Shown: positions 31,370 through 40,859 of the stretch, piece after piece
Position numbering within the stretch: position 1 is the stretch's first letter
Layout: every line of letters starts with the position of its first letter
Assembly: GCA_035269015.1 (NCBI GenBank)
Contig: DATFJU010000016.1
Location: 14,737 to 78,736 of the forward strand
DNA: 64,000 nt
Reading direction: 5' to 3'
From: JAIPJO01 sp035269015
Lineage (GTDB): Bacteria; Patescibacteriota; Patescibacteriia; Patescibacteriales; UBA12465
The notes under the pieces: model-generated
Told to the model about the DNA's origin: nothing
Databases searched by the model: none
Seen by the model: only the letters and a program-made list of their open reading frames with translations
Program-made: the position numbers and the translations under genes

Positions 31370-33832
31370 ATGGAAAGAAAGTTCATCGAAGTTAAAGGCG
31401 CAAAAGTAAATAATCTAAAGAATTTAAGTCTAAAGTTACCTCGCAATAAGTTTATTGTCATCACAGGTTTATCTGGTTCAGGTAAATCTTCTTTAGCTTT
31501 TGATACTATTTACGCTGAAGGTCAAAGAAGATATGTCGAGTCTTTATCAGCCTATGCTCGTCAATTTATTGATTTAATGGACAAGCCTGATGTTGAATCT
31601 ATTGAAGGTTTATCACCAGCTATATCAATTGATCAAAAATCTGTTTCGCATAATCCTCGCTCTACAGTGGGAACGATTACTGAGATATATGATTATCTTA
31701 GACTTTTGTTTGCTAAAATAGGTGTTCCTCATTGTCCTTTATGTAATAAAAGGCTAGTTAAGCATATATCCAAAGATAGCAAGCATAATCCTTCTGTTTT
31801 TTTAGTATGTAGAGACTGCAATTTTCATATGACGCAACTTAAGTCAGGTGATTTTTCTTTTAACTCATCTCAAGGAGCTTGTTCTAGTTGTAAAGGCCTG
31901 GGTACACGCTTAGAGTTAGATCCTGAATTAATTATTAATGAAAAGTTAAGTATTAATGAAGGGGCTATAAGACCGCTTTCTAGATGTAGAGTTTCAGGAT
32001 TGAAAGACATGTTATCAGACATGGAAAAAGCAGCTAAAAAATTTAATATTGATTTAAATACGAGTGTAAAGGCACTTAAAAGTGATTCTTTAAATACAAT
32101 ATTGTATGGCAAAGACTCTTGGGGAGGTATTTTACCTTTTTTACAAAAAAGATATGAAGAAACAGAGTCTAGGTATTTACAAGAAGAATTAGGACAATAT
32201 ATGAGAGTTTTACTTTGCTCTGCTTGTGATGGTAGAAGATTAAAACCAGAGTTTTTAGCGGTGAAAATGGCTGGTTATAGTATAGATGAAATAGTAAATA
32301 AAAATATCACAGAGTTACAAGAGTTTTTTAAAGTTTTAAGTAAAAGTAATAAAGTTAATGAAAAGGATAAACAAGTTTATATCCCAATTGTTAGAGGCAT
32401 AATGAATAAATTATTACTTTTACAAAATGTTGGCTTAGAATATCTTTCACTTGATAGAAGTGCCACTACTCTTTCAGGTGGAGAAGCACAAAGAATTCGT
32501 TTAGCCACTCAGGCTGGATCATCTTTAATAGGGGTTCTTTATATTTTAGATGAACCTTCTATTGGTTTACATCAAAGAGATAATGGTAAATTAATTAAAA
32601 CTTTAAAAATATTAAAAGATAAGGGAAATACGGTTATAGTTGTTGAACATGATGAAGCTACTATTTTAGCTGCTGATCATATAGTAGATGTAGGTCCAGG
32701 AGCAGGTGAGCATGGTGGTGAAATAATATTTCAGGGTAGTCCTACCCAAATAAAAAAAAGTAATAAATCAATTACTGGTAAATACTTAATAGGTAAGAAA
32801 AAAATACCTACACCTTTAAGTTATCATAAGGGAAATAAAAAGTTTTTAGAAATACTAGGAGCTAGTGAGCATAATTTACAAAATATTAATGTAAAAATAC
32901 CTTTGGGTAAGTTTGTTGCTATTACTGGTGTTTCTGGTTCGGGTAAATCTACTTTAATGAGTAATATTTTAGCAAAAGCACTTAGTAAAAAGTTTTATAG
33001 AGCTAAAACTTTTCCAGGGCAACATAAAGAAATTAAAGGTTTAGATAATATTGATAAAGTAATTAATATAGATCAATCTCCAATAGGAAGAACACCTCGT
33101 TCCAATCCAGCTACTTATACGGGAGTTTTTACTCCTATCAGGGAGCTGTTTGCTGATTTAGCTGAAGCTAAATTAAAAGGTTTTGATGCTGGTTCTTTTT
33201 CTTTTAACGTGCCAGGAGGTCGTTGTGAAAATTGTAGTGGAGATGGGTCAATAAAAATTGAAATGCAATTTTTATCAGATGTCTATGTTAAATGTGAAGT
33301 TTGCCAAGGTAAGCGCTATAAAAAGAAAGTTTTAGATATATATTATCGTGATAAAAATATTCATGATATTTTAGAGATGACTGCAGAAGAGGCTATGAAT
33401 TTTTTTAGACATAACCCTACTATTTATCAGAAGTTAAAAGTATTATATGAAGTAGGACTTGGTTATATTAAATTAGGTCAACCTGCTACCACTCTTTCTG
33501 GAGGTGAGGCTCAAAGAATTAAATTGGCTACAGAACTTTCTAGAAGAGCTACTGGTAAAACAATATATATATTAGATGAACCGACGACTGGTTTACACTT
33601 TGATGATATTGATAGACTACTTAAAGTCTTAAATAAACTAGTTGATAAAGGAAATACTGTTTTAGTGATAGAACATAATTTGGATGTTATTAAATCAGTG
33701 GATTGGGTTATTGATTTAGGTCCTGAAGGTGGAGATATGGGTGGAAAGATTGTAGCTGAGGGCACACCTAAGCAAGTGTCTAAGATAAAAAAGAGCTATA
33801 CAGGGCAATATCTAAAAAATGTTTTCAAATAA
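31370..33832 (+). CDS. uvrA: UvrA-family excinuclease ATPase lacking the UvrB-binding insertion
   Basis: A DNA-damage-sensing ABC ATPase with two nucleotide-binding domains. Walker A motifs are GLSGSGKSSLAF (about residue 33) and GVSGSGKSTLMS, and the signature TTLSGGEAQRI occurs twice. The second zinc module (CENC ... CEVC) is intact. At 820 residues it is about 120 shorter than typical UvrA (around 940). The gap falls between CPLC (122-125) and CRDC (147-150), where the UvrB-binding domain normally lies; the CSSCKGLG segment follows normally. This is the architecture of UvrA2-type proteins. No uvrB or uvrC is in the window. Confidence 0.9.
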   Translation: MERKFIEVKGAKVNNLKNLSLKLPRNKFIVITGLSGSGKSSLAFDTIYAEGQRRYVESLSAYARQFIDLMDKPDVESIEGLSPAISIDQKSVSHNPRSTVGTITEIYDYLRLLFAKIGVPHCPLCNKRLVKHISKDSKHNPSVFLVCRDCNFHMTQLKSGDFSFNSSQGACSSCKGLGTRLELDPELIINEKLSINEGAIRPLSRCRVSGLKDMLSDMEKAAKKFNIDLNTSVKALKSDSLNTILYGKDSWGGILPFLQKRYEETESRYLQEELGQYMRVLLCSACDGRRLKPEFLAVKMAGYSIDEIVNKNITELQEFFKVLSKSNKVNEKDKQVYIPIVRGIMNKLLLLQNVGLEYLSLDRSATTLSGGEAQRIRLATQAGSSLIGVLYILDEPSIGLHQRDNGKLIKTLKILKDKGNTVIVVEHDEATILAADHIVDVGPGAGEHGGEIIFQGSPTQIKKSNKSITGKYLIGKKKIPTPLSYHKGNKKFLEILGASEHNLQNINVKIPLGKFVAITGVSGSGKSTLMSNILAKALSKKFYRAKTFPGQHKEIKGLDNIDKVINIDQSPIGRTPRSNPATYTGVFTPIRELFADLAEAKLKGFDAGSFSFNVPGGRCENCSGDGSIKIEMQFLSDVYVKCEVCQGKRYKKKVLDIYYRDKNIHDILEMTAEEAMNFFRHNPTIYQKLKVLYEVGLGYIKLGQPATTLSGGEAQRIKLATELSRRATGKTIYILDEPTTGLHFDDIDRLLKVLNKLVDKGNTVLVIEHNLDVIKSVDWVIDLGPEGGDMGGKIVAEGTPKQVSKIKKSYTGQYLKNVFK

Positions 33833-33854
33833 GTTAATAAGGATATCAGTATAT

Positions 33855-33885
33855 AAAAATAGGATATAATGTTTATCCTATTTTT
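33855..33885 (+). terminator. Bidirectional terminator between uvrA and the inositol-phosphatase gene
   Basis: Perfect twelve-base arms AAAAATAGGATA/TATCCTATTTTT with a seven-base loop. Confidence 0.85.
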
Positions 33886-33911
33886 CTTTTTATTAATCTT
33901 TCAGTTTAAGC

Positions 33912-34685
33912 TTAATTTAAAGCATCAAGTATTTGTTTATGGACTTTGCCGTTACTAGCTATAATATCATAACTGTTTAAGTTCCATGTTTTATTATTAA
34001 AATCTGTTACTTTGCCCCCAGCTTCTTTTACCAGCAGTGCTCCAGCTACTACATCCCAAGAATTAGCTCCAGGAATTGTAATTGATTCTACTCTAGCGCT
34101 AGCAACATAAGCTAATTCCATAGAAGCGCTCCCTAGTTGTCTGGCATCAAATTGTGCCAATTTTTGTTTATTGTAATAACGTATAGCTTTTTTAATATGT
34201 TTTTTTTGGCTACCATGACAAAAAGTGTTAATCACTTTTTCACCACTAAATTTAGAAACTTTTATTTTTTTATTATTTAAATAAGCTCCTTTATCTTTTT
34301 CTGCATAGAAAAACTCATTTAAAGTAGGAGAATATATTACAGCCAAAACAACTTTATTTTTATAACTTAAACCAATAGAAGTGGCCCACAAAGGGTTGTG
34401 CATAGAGAAGTTGGTAGTGCCATCAAGGGGGTCAATAAACCATTTATAGTCAGATTTACTTTTAGTTTCACCTGATTCTTCTGCTAATATTTGATGTTCA
34501 GGAAAACTTTTACGTATTGTTTTGATTATTTCTTTTTCTGCAGCCACGTCTGCGGCTGTTAATATTTCATGTTTTGATTTAAAACTTACTTTACTACGAT
34601 CAAACTTTTGATATTCTTTTAAAAGTATTTGTCCTGCTTTTCTAGCTGCTTCAGTAGCCGTGTCTTTTATTTTTTTATTAATCAT
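33912..34685 (-). CDS. Inositol monophosphatase-family (SuhB-like) phosphatase
   Basis: A 257-residue lithium-sensitive phosphatase fold. The metal-binding motifs are LAEESGE (with the preceding acidic helix), WFIDPLDGTTNFSMHNP, and NSWDVVAGALLVKEAGG. Members act on inositol phosphates, 3'-phosphoadenosine phosphate or sugar phosphates, and the sequence does not separate these. It is followed on the same strand by the phosphoesterase, translin and ATPase genes in reverse order (this gene is last of the four). Confidence 0.9.
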   Translation of the reverse strand: MINKKIKDTATEAARKAGQILLKEYQKFDRSKVSFKSKHEILTAADVAAEKEIIKTIRKSFPEHQILAEESGETKSKSDYKWFIDPLDGTTNFSMHNPLWATSIGLSYKNKVVLAVIYSPTLNEFFYAEKDKGAYLNNKKIKVSKFSGEKVINTFCHGSQKKHIKKAIRYYNKQKLAQFDARQLGSASMELAYVASARVESITIPGANSWDVVAGALLVKEAGGKVTDFNNKTWNLNSYDIIASNGKVHKQILDALN

Positions 34686-34710
34686 AATTAATGTGAATAA
34701 TTTTCTTTAT

Positions 34711-35208
34711 TTAGGAGATAGTTTCTAATATTTTTAATTCTAGTTTTTTATTTTCTGTGTCATATATAGCAAAAGTAGCTTTTTGGAAAACCCCTCCTAA
34801 GGTTCCTGGATTAACTATTTTTATTTGACCTTGTTTTTCAATCCACGGTTTATGTGTGTGACCATAGAAGATTATATCTAAGTCAGGTCGTTTTTCAATT
34901 AAGTCATATATGTAATGCGGTTCATGACAAAGACCAAATTTAGTATTTGCTAGTGATATAATTCCAGTTTTACCTAAATGGTGAACATTTTTATATTCAT
35001 GAAATAATTGTGGTTCATATAACTCTATATTTCCAGAGATGATATAAATATTTTTATTAAAATTCTCAGCTAAAATCTTAGCACTTTCTTCATTTGTTAA
35101 ATCACCTGTACAAAAAATAATATTAACATTGTTGGTGTTAGCATAATTAATAAATTTATTCAGATTCTTTAGATTATCGTGAACATCTGAAATAATAGCT
35201 ATTTTCAT
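34711..35208 (-). CDS. MJ0936/YfcE-type phosphodiesterase
   Basis: A 165-residue calcineurin-like phosphoesterase without extra domains. The metal-binding motifs are ISDVHDN (D-x-H), CTGDLTNE (GD), ISGNIELY (GN, without the usual HD), CHEPHYI and YGHTHKPW (GHTH), with a final NPGTLGG segment. Family members cleave cyclic or simple phosphodiesters in vitro; the natural substrate is unknown. The GNxD replacement by GNIE is typical of this subfamily. Confidence 0.88.
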   Translation of the reverse strand: MKIAIISDVHDNLKNLNKFINYANTNNVNIIFCTGDLTNEESAKILAENFNKNIYIISGNIELYEPQLFHEYKNVHHLGKTGIISLANTKFGLCHEPHYIYDLIEKRPDLDIIFYGHTHKPWIEKQGQIKIVNPGTLGGVFQKATFAIYDTENKKLELKILETIS

Positions 35209-35228
35209 ATTATTATTAGTTATAAAAA

Positions 35229-35798
35229 TTATTTCCTAATACTAATATCATAGTTAACTTGTTCAATCTTTTTCAAGTGTCCTCTAGCTTGATCATATTT
35301 AGTTCTTAGATAACCTGTGAAATCAAATTCAGTTAGAGAGGCTAGAAGTTCAGAAGCATCTTCACTAGCTCTTGTCACTTCCTTTATATTTTGTTTAGTA
35401 GCTTGATTAGTGGAGTATCTGGCCATCTCACCAACTAAATCTGATATAGCACCTAAGTATGATTCATGACTTAATTTAACTCCTTTTAATTTTTCAATCT
35501 TAAACTTTGTTAACCATTGCCAAAAAAGATGAGCTTCTAAAAACTCTTCTATAGCTGCTTTGTATGAGCCTTCTTGTTCTAAGCGATTAACACCAAGATT
35601 TTTTTGTAGTTTTTTAATATCTTCCTCTAGTTGCTTTAAGTCAGTTTCAGCTTTTTTAAAATCTTGTCTATGTAGAGAAAAAATAATTCTTTTAGAATCG
35701 TGTAAAATAGGGTTGCTGGATTGAATTATTTTACTTCTTTCCTTCTTTTTCTCTATGTGTTCTTTTTTAAGCTTTAGAGCAAATGATTTTCTGATCAT
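35229..35798 (-). CDS. Translin-family protein
   Basis: A 189-residue all-helical protein. The segments EGSYKAAIEEFLEAHLFWQWL, SYLGAISDLVGEMARYSTNQA and the last third ending in LRTKYDQARGHLKKIEQ match the translin/TRAX superfamily pattern (Y-x-G-x-x-D-x-x-G-E-x-x-R ... LRxKxDxxR); the three stretches are separate motifs. Translin binds single-stranded nucleic acid and in complexes degrades RNA; Glu residues in the GEMARY region would be the metal ligands if active. Bacterial translins are rare outside this radiation. It lies 32 bp after the double ATPase. Confidence 0.7.
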   Translation of the reverse strand: MIRKSFALKLKKEHIEKKKERSKIIQSSNPILHDSKRIIFSLHRQDFKKAETDLKQLEEDIKKLQKNLGVNRLEQEGSYKAAIEEFLEAHLFWQWLTKFKIEKLKGVKLSHESYLGAISDLVGEMARYSTNQATKQNIKEVTRASEDASELLASLTEFDFTGYLRTKYDQARGHLKKIEQVNYDISIRK

Positions 35799-35830
35799 AG
35801 AGTCTTAGTTATTTAGATTTAATTAAGTTA

Positions 35831-38800
35831 TTACTTTAATGATCTAAAAGCTTCATCTAAAGTAGTATATCCCTTTAGGGCTTTAATAACTCCATCTTGA
35901 AGCATAGTAACTGTTCCTGCCTTTATAGCTAGTTCTTCTATTTCGTGGTCAATAACTTCTTGGCTTTGAATGGCTTTTCTAATTTCGTTGGATACTTCCA
36001 TAACTTCATAGATACCAATTCTGCCCTTATAACCTAAACTGTTGCATTTAGGACAGCCTTTACCTTTATAGAACTTTAATTCTGATGGAATTTCAACTTT
36101 TGCTTTATCGCTAATACTATCTAAAACTTCTTTAACATCATTTAGTTGTTTTTCATCAATTTTAATCTCTTCCTTACAATGAGGACAAACTCTTCTAGCT
36201 AGTCTTTGTCCTATTGAAGCTTCTAGAGCGCTAGCAAGTAGTTGTCTAGGTACATTTAGTCCACTTAAACGACTAACTGCACTAGCTGCGCTGTTAGCAT
36301 GTAAAGTGGAGAGAACAAGGTGTCCAGTAGTAGCTGCTTCAATGGCCATATTAGCAGTTTCTTCATCTCTAATTTCACCGACCATCATAATATTAGGATT
36401 TTGGCGAAGTAGTGATTTCATGGCTGCGGCGAAGGTGTAGCCTTGGTCCGCATCAATTTGTGTTTGCATAAGTCCAGGCATTTGGTATTCTATTGGATCT
36501 TCTACAGTAATAATCTTTACATCTGGAGTATTTAATTTATTTAAAGCAGAATAAAGAGTAGTAGTTTTACCTGAACCAGTAGGACCAGTAGTGATTATAA
36601 TACCTTTAGTTTTAGAAATGGATCTGGTTAGCGGTTCTAAACTGTATTTTTCCATACCTAATTCTTTAAGATCAAGGCTTTGAGCTTGTGATGCTAGCAG
36701 ACGAATTACAATAGTTTCACCATAACCTCCTGATATAATAGAAACACGACTATCAGCTTTTTTCTCAGGCATTTTAATACTAAAACGACCATCAATTGTA
36801 GGCTTTTTTATATTTGTAGCTACACCAATTAATATTTTTATTTTTGATAATAATGGTAAATAATGGTCTTTTGATAAATCAAGCACATCATGTAATACCC
36901 CGTCTATTCTAAAGCGTAATTTAACAGTATTTTCAGTTGGTTCAATATGAATATCACCGGCTTCAGATTCTACTGCCATAGCAATAATTATCTTAAGTAA
37001 TTTTTTCACAGGTACATCTTTAAAACTGGTATTAATATTTGCTAAATCTTCACTTAATTTTTTAGCTTCATCAATATCTTCTTGACTAATCTTTATACCT
37101 CTACCTATAGTTTGAGAAATAACAATATCATATAGTTCATCAATATAGTCAGTATTACCAATTACTCTATATATTTCTTCTAAACTAGTTAATCCTTTTA
37201 TAGCTTTCAAAACACCGTCTTGAAGCATGGTAATCATGCCATTTTCAATAGCTTGTTGTAGTATTTTAAAAGAGGCAGCACTTTTCATAATAAGCTCTTT
37301 TATTTCATCATTTAAGGTAAATATTTCATATATACCAACTCTTCCTTTGTAACCAAGACCATTACATTTTTCGCAACCTTTGGGGTTTTTTTTATATAGT
37401 TTTGGAATATCTGTAGGGACTTCAATATTAGCTCTTGGTGAGATTACAGCTAGTATTTTTTTAAGTTTTTCCTCTTCTTCTTCATTAGGTTGATATTCTA
37501 TTTTACAATCATTACACAGTTTTCTAACCAATCTTTGACCAATAACAGCATTAATTGAAGGAACTAAAAAATATGGTTTTACTCCCATATCTATTAAACG
37601 AGGAATAACTCCTGAAGCATCATTTGTATGCAAAGTAGATAACACTAAGTGACCAGTTAAACTAGCCTGTACTGATATTTCTGCTGTATCAAGATCACGA
37701 ATTTCACCAACCATCACAATATCTGGGTCTTGTCTTAAAACAGAGCGTAACCCATTGGCAAAAGTATATTCTTTTTTTCTGTCAATCTGACTTTGGTTTA
37801 CTCCTTCTAATTGATATTCAATTGGATCTTCTAAAGTAACTATTTTAGTTCCCGGTTCATTAAGTTTATTTAAAATAGAGTATAGAGTGGTAGTTTTACC
37901 TGAACCCGTAGGACCAGTTGTTAGTATTAATCCATTAGGCTTTTTAATTTCTTCTTTTAATATTTCAAAAGCTCCCTCACTAAGTCCCAATTCTTCAAAC
38001 CCTAGCTGAATAGATCCTGATCTGAGTATTCTCATTACAACACTTTCTCCGAAGGCTGTAGGTAAAAATGAAGCACGTACATCAATCTGTTCTTTAGGTA
38101 AATGAATTTTAAATCTACCATCTTGAGGTTTCCCTTCAATATTTATTTTTACACCGGCTAAAAGCTTTAAACGGGAAATAATTCTTTTCCATTGTTCTTT
38201 TTTAATGGTTGCTGCTTCTTGTAAAACACCATCAATTCTTAGTCTTACTACTATTTCCTTTTCTTCAGCTTCAATATGCACATCACTAACATCGACTTTA
38301 ATAGCAGTAGCTAAAATAAGGGTAACAATATCACTAATATTTACTTCATTTATCTTTTCATCTAGTTTTTTATAGTCTGTGATTTCGTTTTTAAATTTTT
38401 CTAAATCTTCAGCTGGAATTTCTACACCGCTATCGTATTTTTTTACTTTAGGTATAGATTTATATACTTCTAAAGAGTAATTGAAACTATGATCAGAAAT
38501 TAAATATATCTTGCTTTTAGTATAATATTTAGCATTAATTCTTTCTTTTATTTCTTTAGCTGCTTTAGCTTCAGGATCAGTAGTAGCTAAGCGAACATTA
38601 GTTCCATCATAATAAAAGCAAATAACTTCTTTTTCTTTAGCCTCTTCTTCATCTATTAATACGATTGCGTCAGGACTTATAGGAAAAGCAAATAGATCAA
38701 CATATTCTAAACCTGCTTTCTCAGCTTTAGCCATAGTTTGCGCTTCCATTTCTTTTATTTTGATTTCTTTTTGTTTTTTAGCTAATTTTCCTTGGACAGT

Positions 38801-38860
38801 ATCTCCATCTTGAACTTTCTTAGAATTAATTAAATTATCAATAGAGTTATAATCAGACAT
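35831..38860 (-). CDS. Double PilB/GspE-type secretion ATPase (tandem fusion)
   Basis: A 1009-residue protein holding two complete type IV pilus/type II secretion ATPase modules. Residues 1-170 are an N-terminal domain. Module one has Walker A GPTGSGKT at 316-323, the Walker B region VMVGEIRD at 382-389 and zinc cysteines CNDC and CEKC. Module two has Walker A GPTGSGKT at 759-766, MMVGEIRD, and CPHC and CPKC. Both end with GRxGIYE and TMLQDG segments, so both modules look intact. PilB is normally about 560 residues. Such ATPases power pilin assembly from the inner face of the membrane. No other pilus genes are nearby. Confidence 0.92.
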   Translation of the reverse strand: MSDYNSIDNLINSKKVQDGDTVQGKLAKKQKEIKIKEMEAQTMAKAEKAGLEYVDLFAFPISPDAIVLIDEEEAKEKEVICFYYDGTNVRLATTDPEAKAAKEIKERINAKYYTKSKIYLISDHSFNYSLEVYKSIPKVKKYDSGVEIPAEDLEKFKNEITDYKKLDEKINEVNISDIVTLILATAIKVDVSDVHIEAEEKEIVVRLRIDGVLQEAATIKKEQWKRIISRLKLLAGVKINIEGKPQDGRFKIHLPKEQIDVRASFLPTAFGESVVMRILRSGSIQLGFEELGLSEGAFEILKEEIKKPNGLILTTGPTGSGKTTTLYSILNKLNEPGTKIVTLEDPIEYQLEGVNQSQIDRKKEYTFANGLRSVLRQDPDIVMVGEIRDLDTAEISVQASLTGHLVLSTLHTNDASGVIPRLIDMGVKPYFLVPSINAVIGQRLVRKLCNDCKIEYQPNEEEEEKLKKILAVISPRANIEVPTDIPKLYKKNPKGCEKCNGLGYKGRVGIYEIFTLNDEIKELIMKSAASFKILQQAIENGMITMLQDGVLKAIKGLTSLEEIYRVIGNTDYIDELYDIVISQTIGRGIKISQEDIDEAKKLSEDLANINTSFKDVPVKKLLKIIIAMAVESEAGDIHIEPTENTVKLRFRIDGVLHDVLDLSKDHYLPLLSKIKILIGVATNIKKPTIDGRFSIKMPEKKADSRVSIISGGYGETIVIRLLASQAQSLDLKELGMEKYSLEPLTRSISKTKGIIITTGPTGSGKTTTLYSALNKLNTPDVKIITVEDPIEYQMPGLMQTQIDADQGYTFAAAMKSLLRQNPNIMMVGEIRDEETANMAIEAATTGHLVLSTLHANSAASAVSRLSGLNVPRQLLASALEASIGQRLARRVCPHCKEEIKIDEKQLNDVKEVLDSISDKAKVEIPSELKFYKGKGCPKCNSLGYKGRIGIYEVMEVSNEIRKAIQSQEVIDHEIEELAIKAGTVTMLQDGVIKALKGYTTLDEAFRSLK

Positions 38861-38951
38861 ATGAAGTAATAGTTATTAAATTACTATATATTTATATATA
38901 GTTCTTATATATAGTTTTTATTTATATAGTAATATAAAAAATAATGGAAAA

Positions 38952-39956
38952 TTATTTTTTACCCTTTTTCTTTTTGTTAGCTTTTTTTGCTTTTTCTTTA
39001 TCTTTTAACCTTTTAATTTTACTAACTCCTTTTTTATCAAGTAATTCAAGAAAAAGCTTTGTCCAAGAATTAATTAAAAAGGCTGTTAACATAGATCCAA
39101 GCCATATAATAGCTAATAATAAAACGGTTAGACCTAAAAATGTTATTAACCAAAAGATAGCAAAGTTAGCAAAGATGAGACTTAAGATTATAAACGGAGC
39201 TACAAGTGCAAATATAGCTATTAGCATTATTAAGCCCACAAATATGTTTACTATTACTAAAATAAAGGCCATTTCTATACTAACAACCCAATTTTTGGAA
39301 AATAGTTTAAAGGCATTATCAATTGCTTCTGTAAATTTATTACCTTTAATAACAATATAAGCAATAGCGTATTTTGCTATTAAAGAGAGACCTATTACAA
39401 CGGGAACAAAAATTAAAAATAAGATAATGTAAATTGCAATTGGTAGCCAGGAGTTAGAAGCTGTTAAGATAATAGGGAGGGTTATTAAAAAGAATATACA
39501 AGTAATAATTACTTTAATTAATACATTTACACCTAGTACTGGCCAAAAATTTGCTTGTCCTGTTAGCATACCTTTACTAATACCTAAATCTTTCTTTTCT
39601 TTGTTATATAATTTTTTAGCTTGATCAACTAAAGCTGCTTGTGAACTGATTGTTATAATAACTAAAAGTATAGATATTGCTAGAGTTAAAATTAATAGAA
39701 TAATACTAATTAAAGCTCCTCTAGGATCCTCTGCAAAATAAGGACCAATGTTTGACCATAATTCAGGATTGAAAATTGTTAAAAAACGATCCATTCCATT
39801 TGAAACTGTATTGCTGTTGTTTTCAATAATACTATTTATTATTTGATACTCACCACCAGCGCCTAAGAAGGTAGCAAATAAACCAAAGAACCAAAGATAC
39901 TTGTTGTGCCAAGTGATTTTTAGTGATTGTCTTAAGATTTTACGATAAGAAAACAT
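38952..39956 (-). CDS. Polytopic membrane protein of unknown function with poly-Lys tail
   Basis: A 334-residue protein with about six membrane helices and the start MFSYRKILRQSLKITWHNKYLWFFG, which resembles the beginning of a group of uncharacterised bacterial membrane proteins (shown as RQSLKITWHNKYLWFFG). Helices pack around glycine- and isoleucine-rich segments. The tail KEKAKKANKKKKGKK is strongly basic and likely cytoplasmic. No catalytic motif was seen. It has its own promoter (40012-40040). Confidence 0.75.
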   Translation of the reverse strand: MFSYRKILRQSLKITWHNKYLWFFGLFATFLGAGGEYQIINSIIENNSNTVSNGMDRFLTIFNPELWSNIGPYFAEDPRGALISIILLILTLAISILLVIITISSQAALVDQAKKLYNKEKKDLGISKGMLTGQANFWPVLGVNVLIKVIITCIFFLITLPIILTASNSWLPIAIYIILFLIFVPVVIGLSLIAKYAIAYIVIKGNKFTEAIDNAFKLFSKNWVVSIEMAFILVIVNIFVGLIMLIAIFALVAPFIILSLIFANFAIFWLITFLGLTVLLLAIIWLGSMLTAFLINSWTKLFLELLDKKGVSKIKRLKDKEKAKKANKKKKGKK

Positions 39957-40011
39957 AATTTTAAATTAATATAGCTAAAAAGCCTTTTTTAATTAGTATT
40001 TTATATATATA

Positions 40012-40040
40012 ATTATACCATAAGAACCAATACTTGCCAA
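40012..40040 (-). promoter_or_regulatory. Promoter of the membrane protein gene at 38952
   Basis: TTGGCA and TATAAT separated by 17 bp on the minus strand, about 50 bp before the start codon. Confidence 0.7.
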
Positions 40041-40059
40041 TTTAAGTGCTTTCAGATAA

Positions 40060-40088
40060 TTGCTAAATAAAATTAAATAATATACAAT
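40060..40088 (+). promoter_or_regulatory. Promoter of the DUF389 gene
   Basis: TTGCTA and TACAAT separated by 17 bp, about 35 bp before the ATG at 40125, divergent from the neighbouring promoter. Confidence 0.5.
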
Positions 40089-40124
40089 AAAAATACTAAT
40101 GTATAAATATATAAGTGATATATT

Positions 40125-40802
40125 ATGAAAATAAAAACAGTGTTTAAAATTACTCAAAATTCACGTCATGAGTTTATTTCTAAAGTTATAGACTCAAGTT
40201 CTCCAAATGTAGAGTTTTATTTTTTGGTAATTATATCTACTTTAATTGTTACTTTTGGCTTAGCCTCTAATAATCTTATTTTAGTTATTGGTGGTATGTT
40301 AGTAACACCATTACTTTTTCCGATTCTGGCAATCTCTTTAGGTGTGGCAACCAATGAAAATAAATTATTACTAAGATCAATTAAAGTTTTTCTATTTTCT
40401 ATTATCTTAGCCTTTATCATTTCTTTTATTGTTGGTTTTTTAACTAAAGTATATATTTATAGAATTGATTTAATAACAATAATGAAACCTTCATGGTTTT
40501 CTTTTGTGGTTGCTATCACTGCTGGTGTTGCTGCTAGTTATAGTTGGGCTAAACCTAATTTAGATAATGTTTTACCTGGAACAGCTATTACAGTTACTTT
40601 AATTCCTCCTTTAACTGCTTTAGGATTAGTGTTGGGAGAACAAAGTTGGTTTTTGTTTTTTAGAATTTTAGAATTTTTTGTTTTAAATATTTTTGGTATT
40701 ATTGCAGGAAGTTTGTTAATATTTTTACTTATGGATTTCTATAAAGCAAAAACTAAAGCTTCCAAGGAAACTAAATTAGAAGCTAAGAAGTTAGCTAAAT
40801 AA
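40125..40802 (+). CDS. DUF389-family membrane protein
   Basis: A 225-residue protein with about six membrane helices. The segments SSPNVEFYFLVIISTLIVTFGLA, IGGMLVTPLLFPILAISLG and AITAGVAASYSW ... PGTAITVTLIPPLTALGL match the DUF389 hydrophobic domain family (each is a separate helix region), whose function is unknown. It is followed by tyrS after 57 bp and could be cotranscribed. Confidence 0.85.
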   Translation: MKIKTVFKITQNSRHEFISKVIDSSSPNVEFYFLVIISTLIVTFGLASNNLILVIGGMLVTPLLFPILAISLGVATNENKLLLRSIKVFLFSIILAFIISFIVGFLTKVYIYRIDLITIMKPSWFSFVVAITAGVAASYSWAKPNLDNVLPGTAITVTLIPPLTALGLVLGEQSWFLFFRILEFFVLNIFGIIAGSLLIFLLMDFYKAKTKASKETKLEAKKLAK

Positions 40803-40859
40803 ACAAATAATAATTTGTTAAAAGTATATTAAAATATTTTAAATTATAATATTAGGTGT

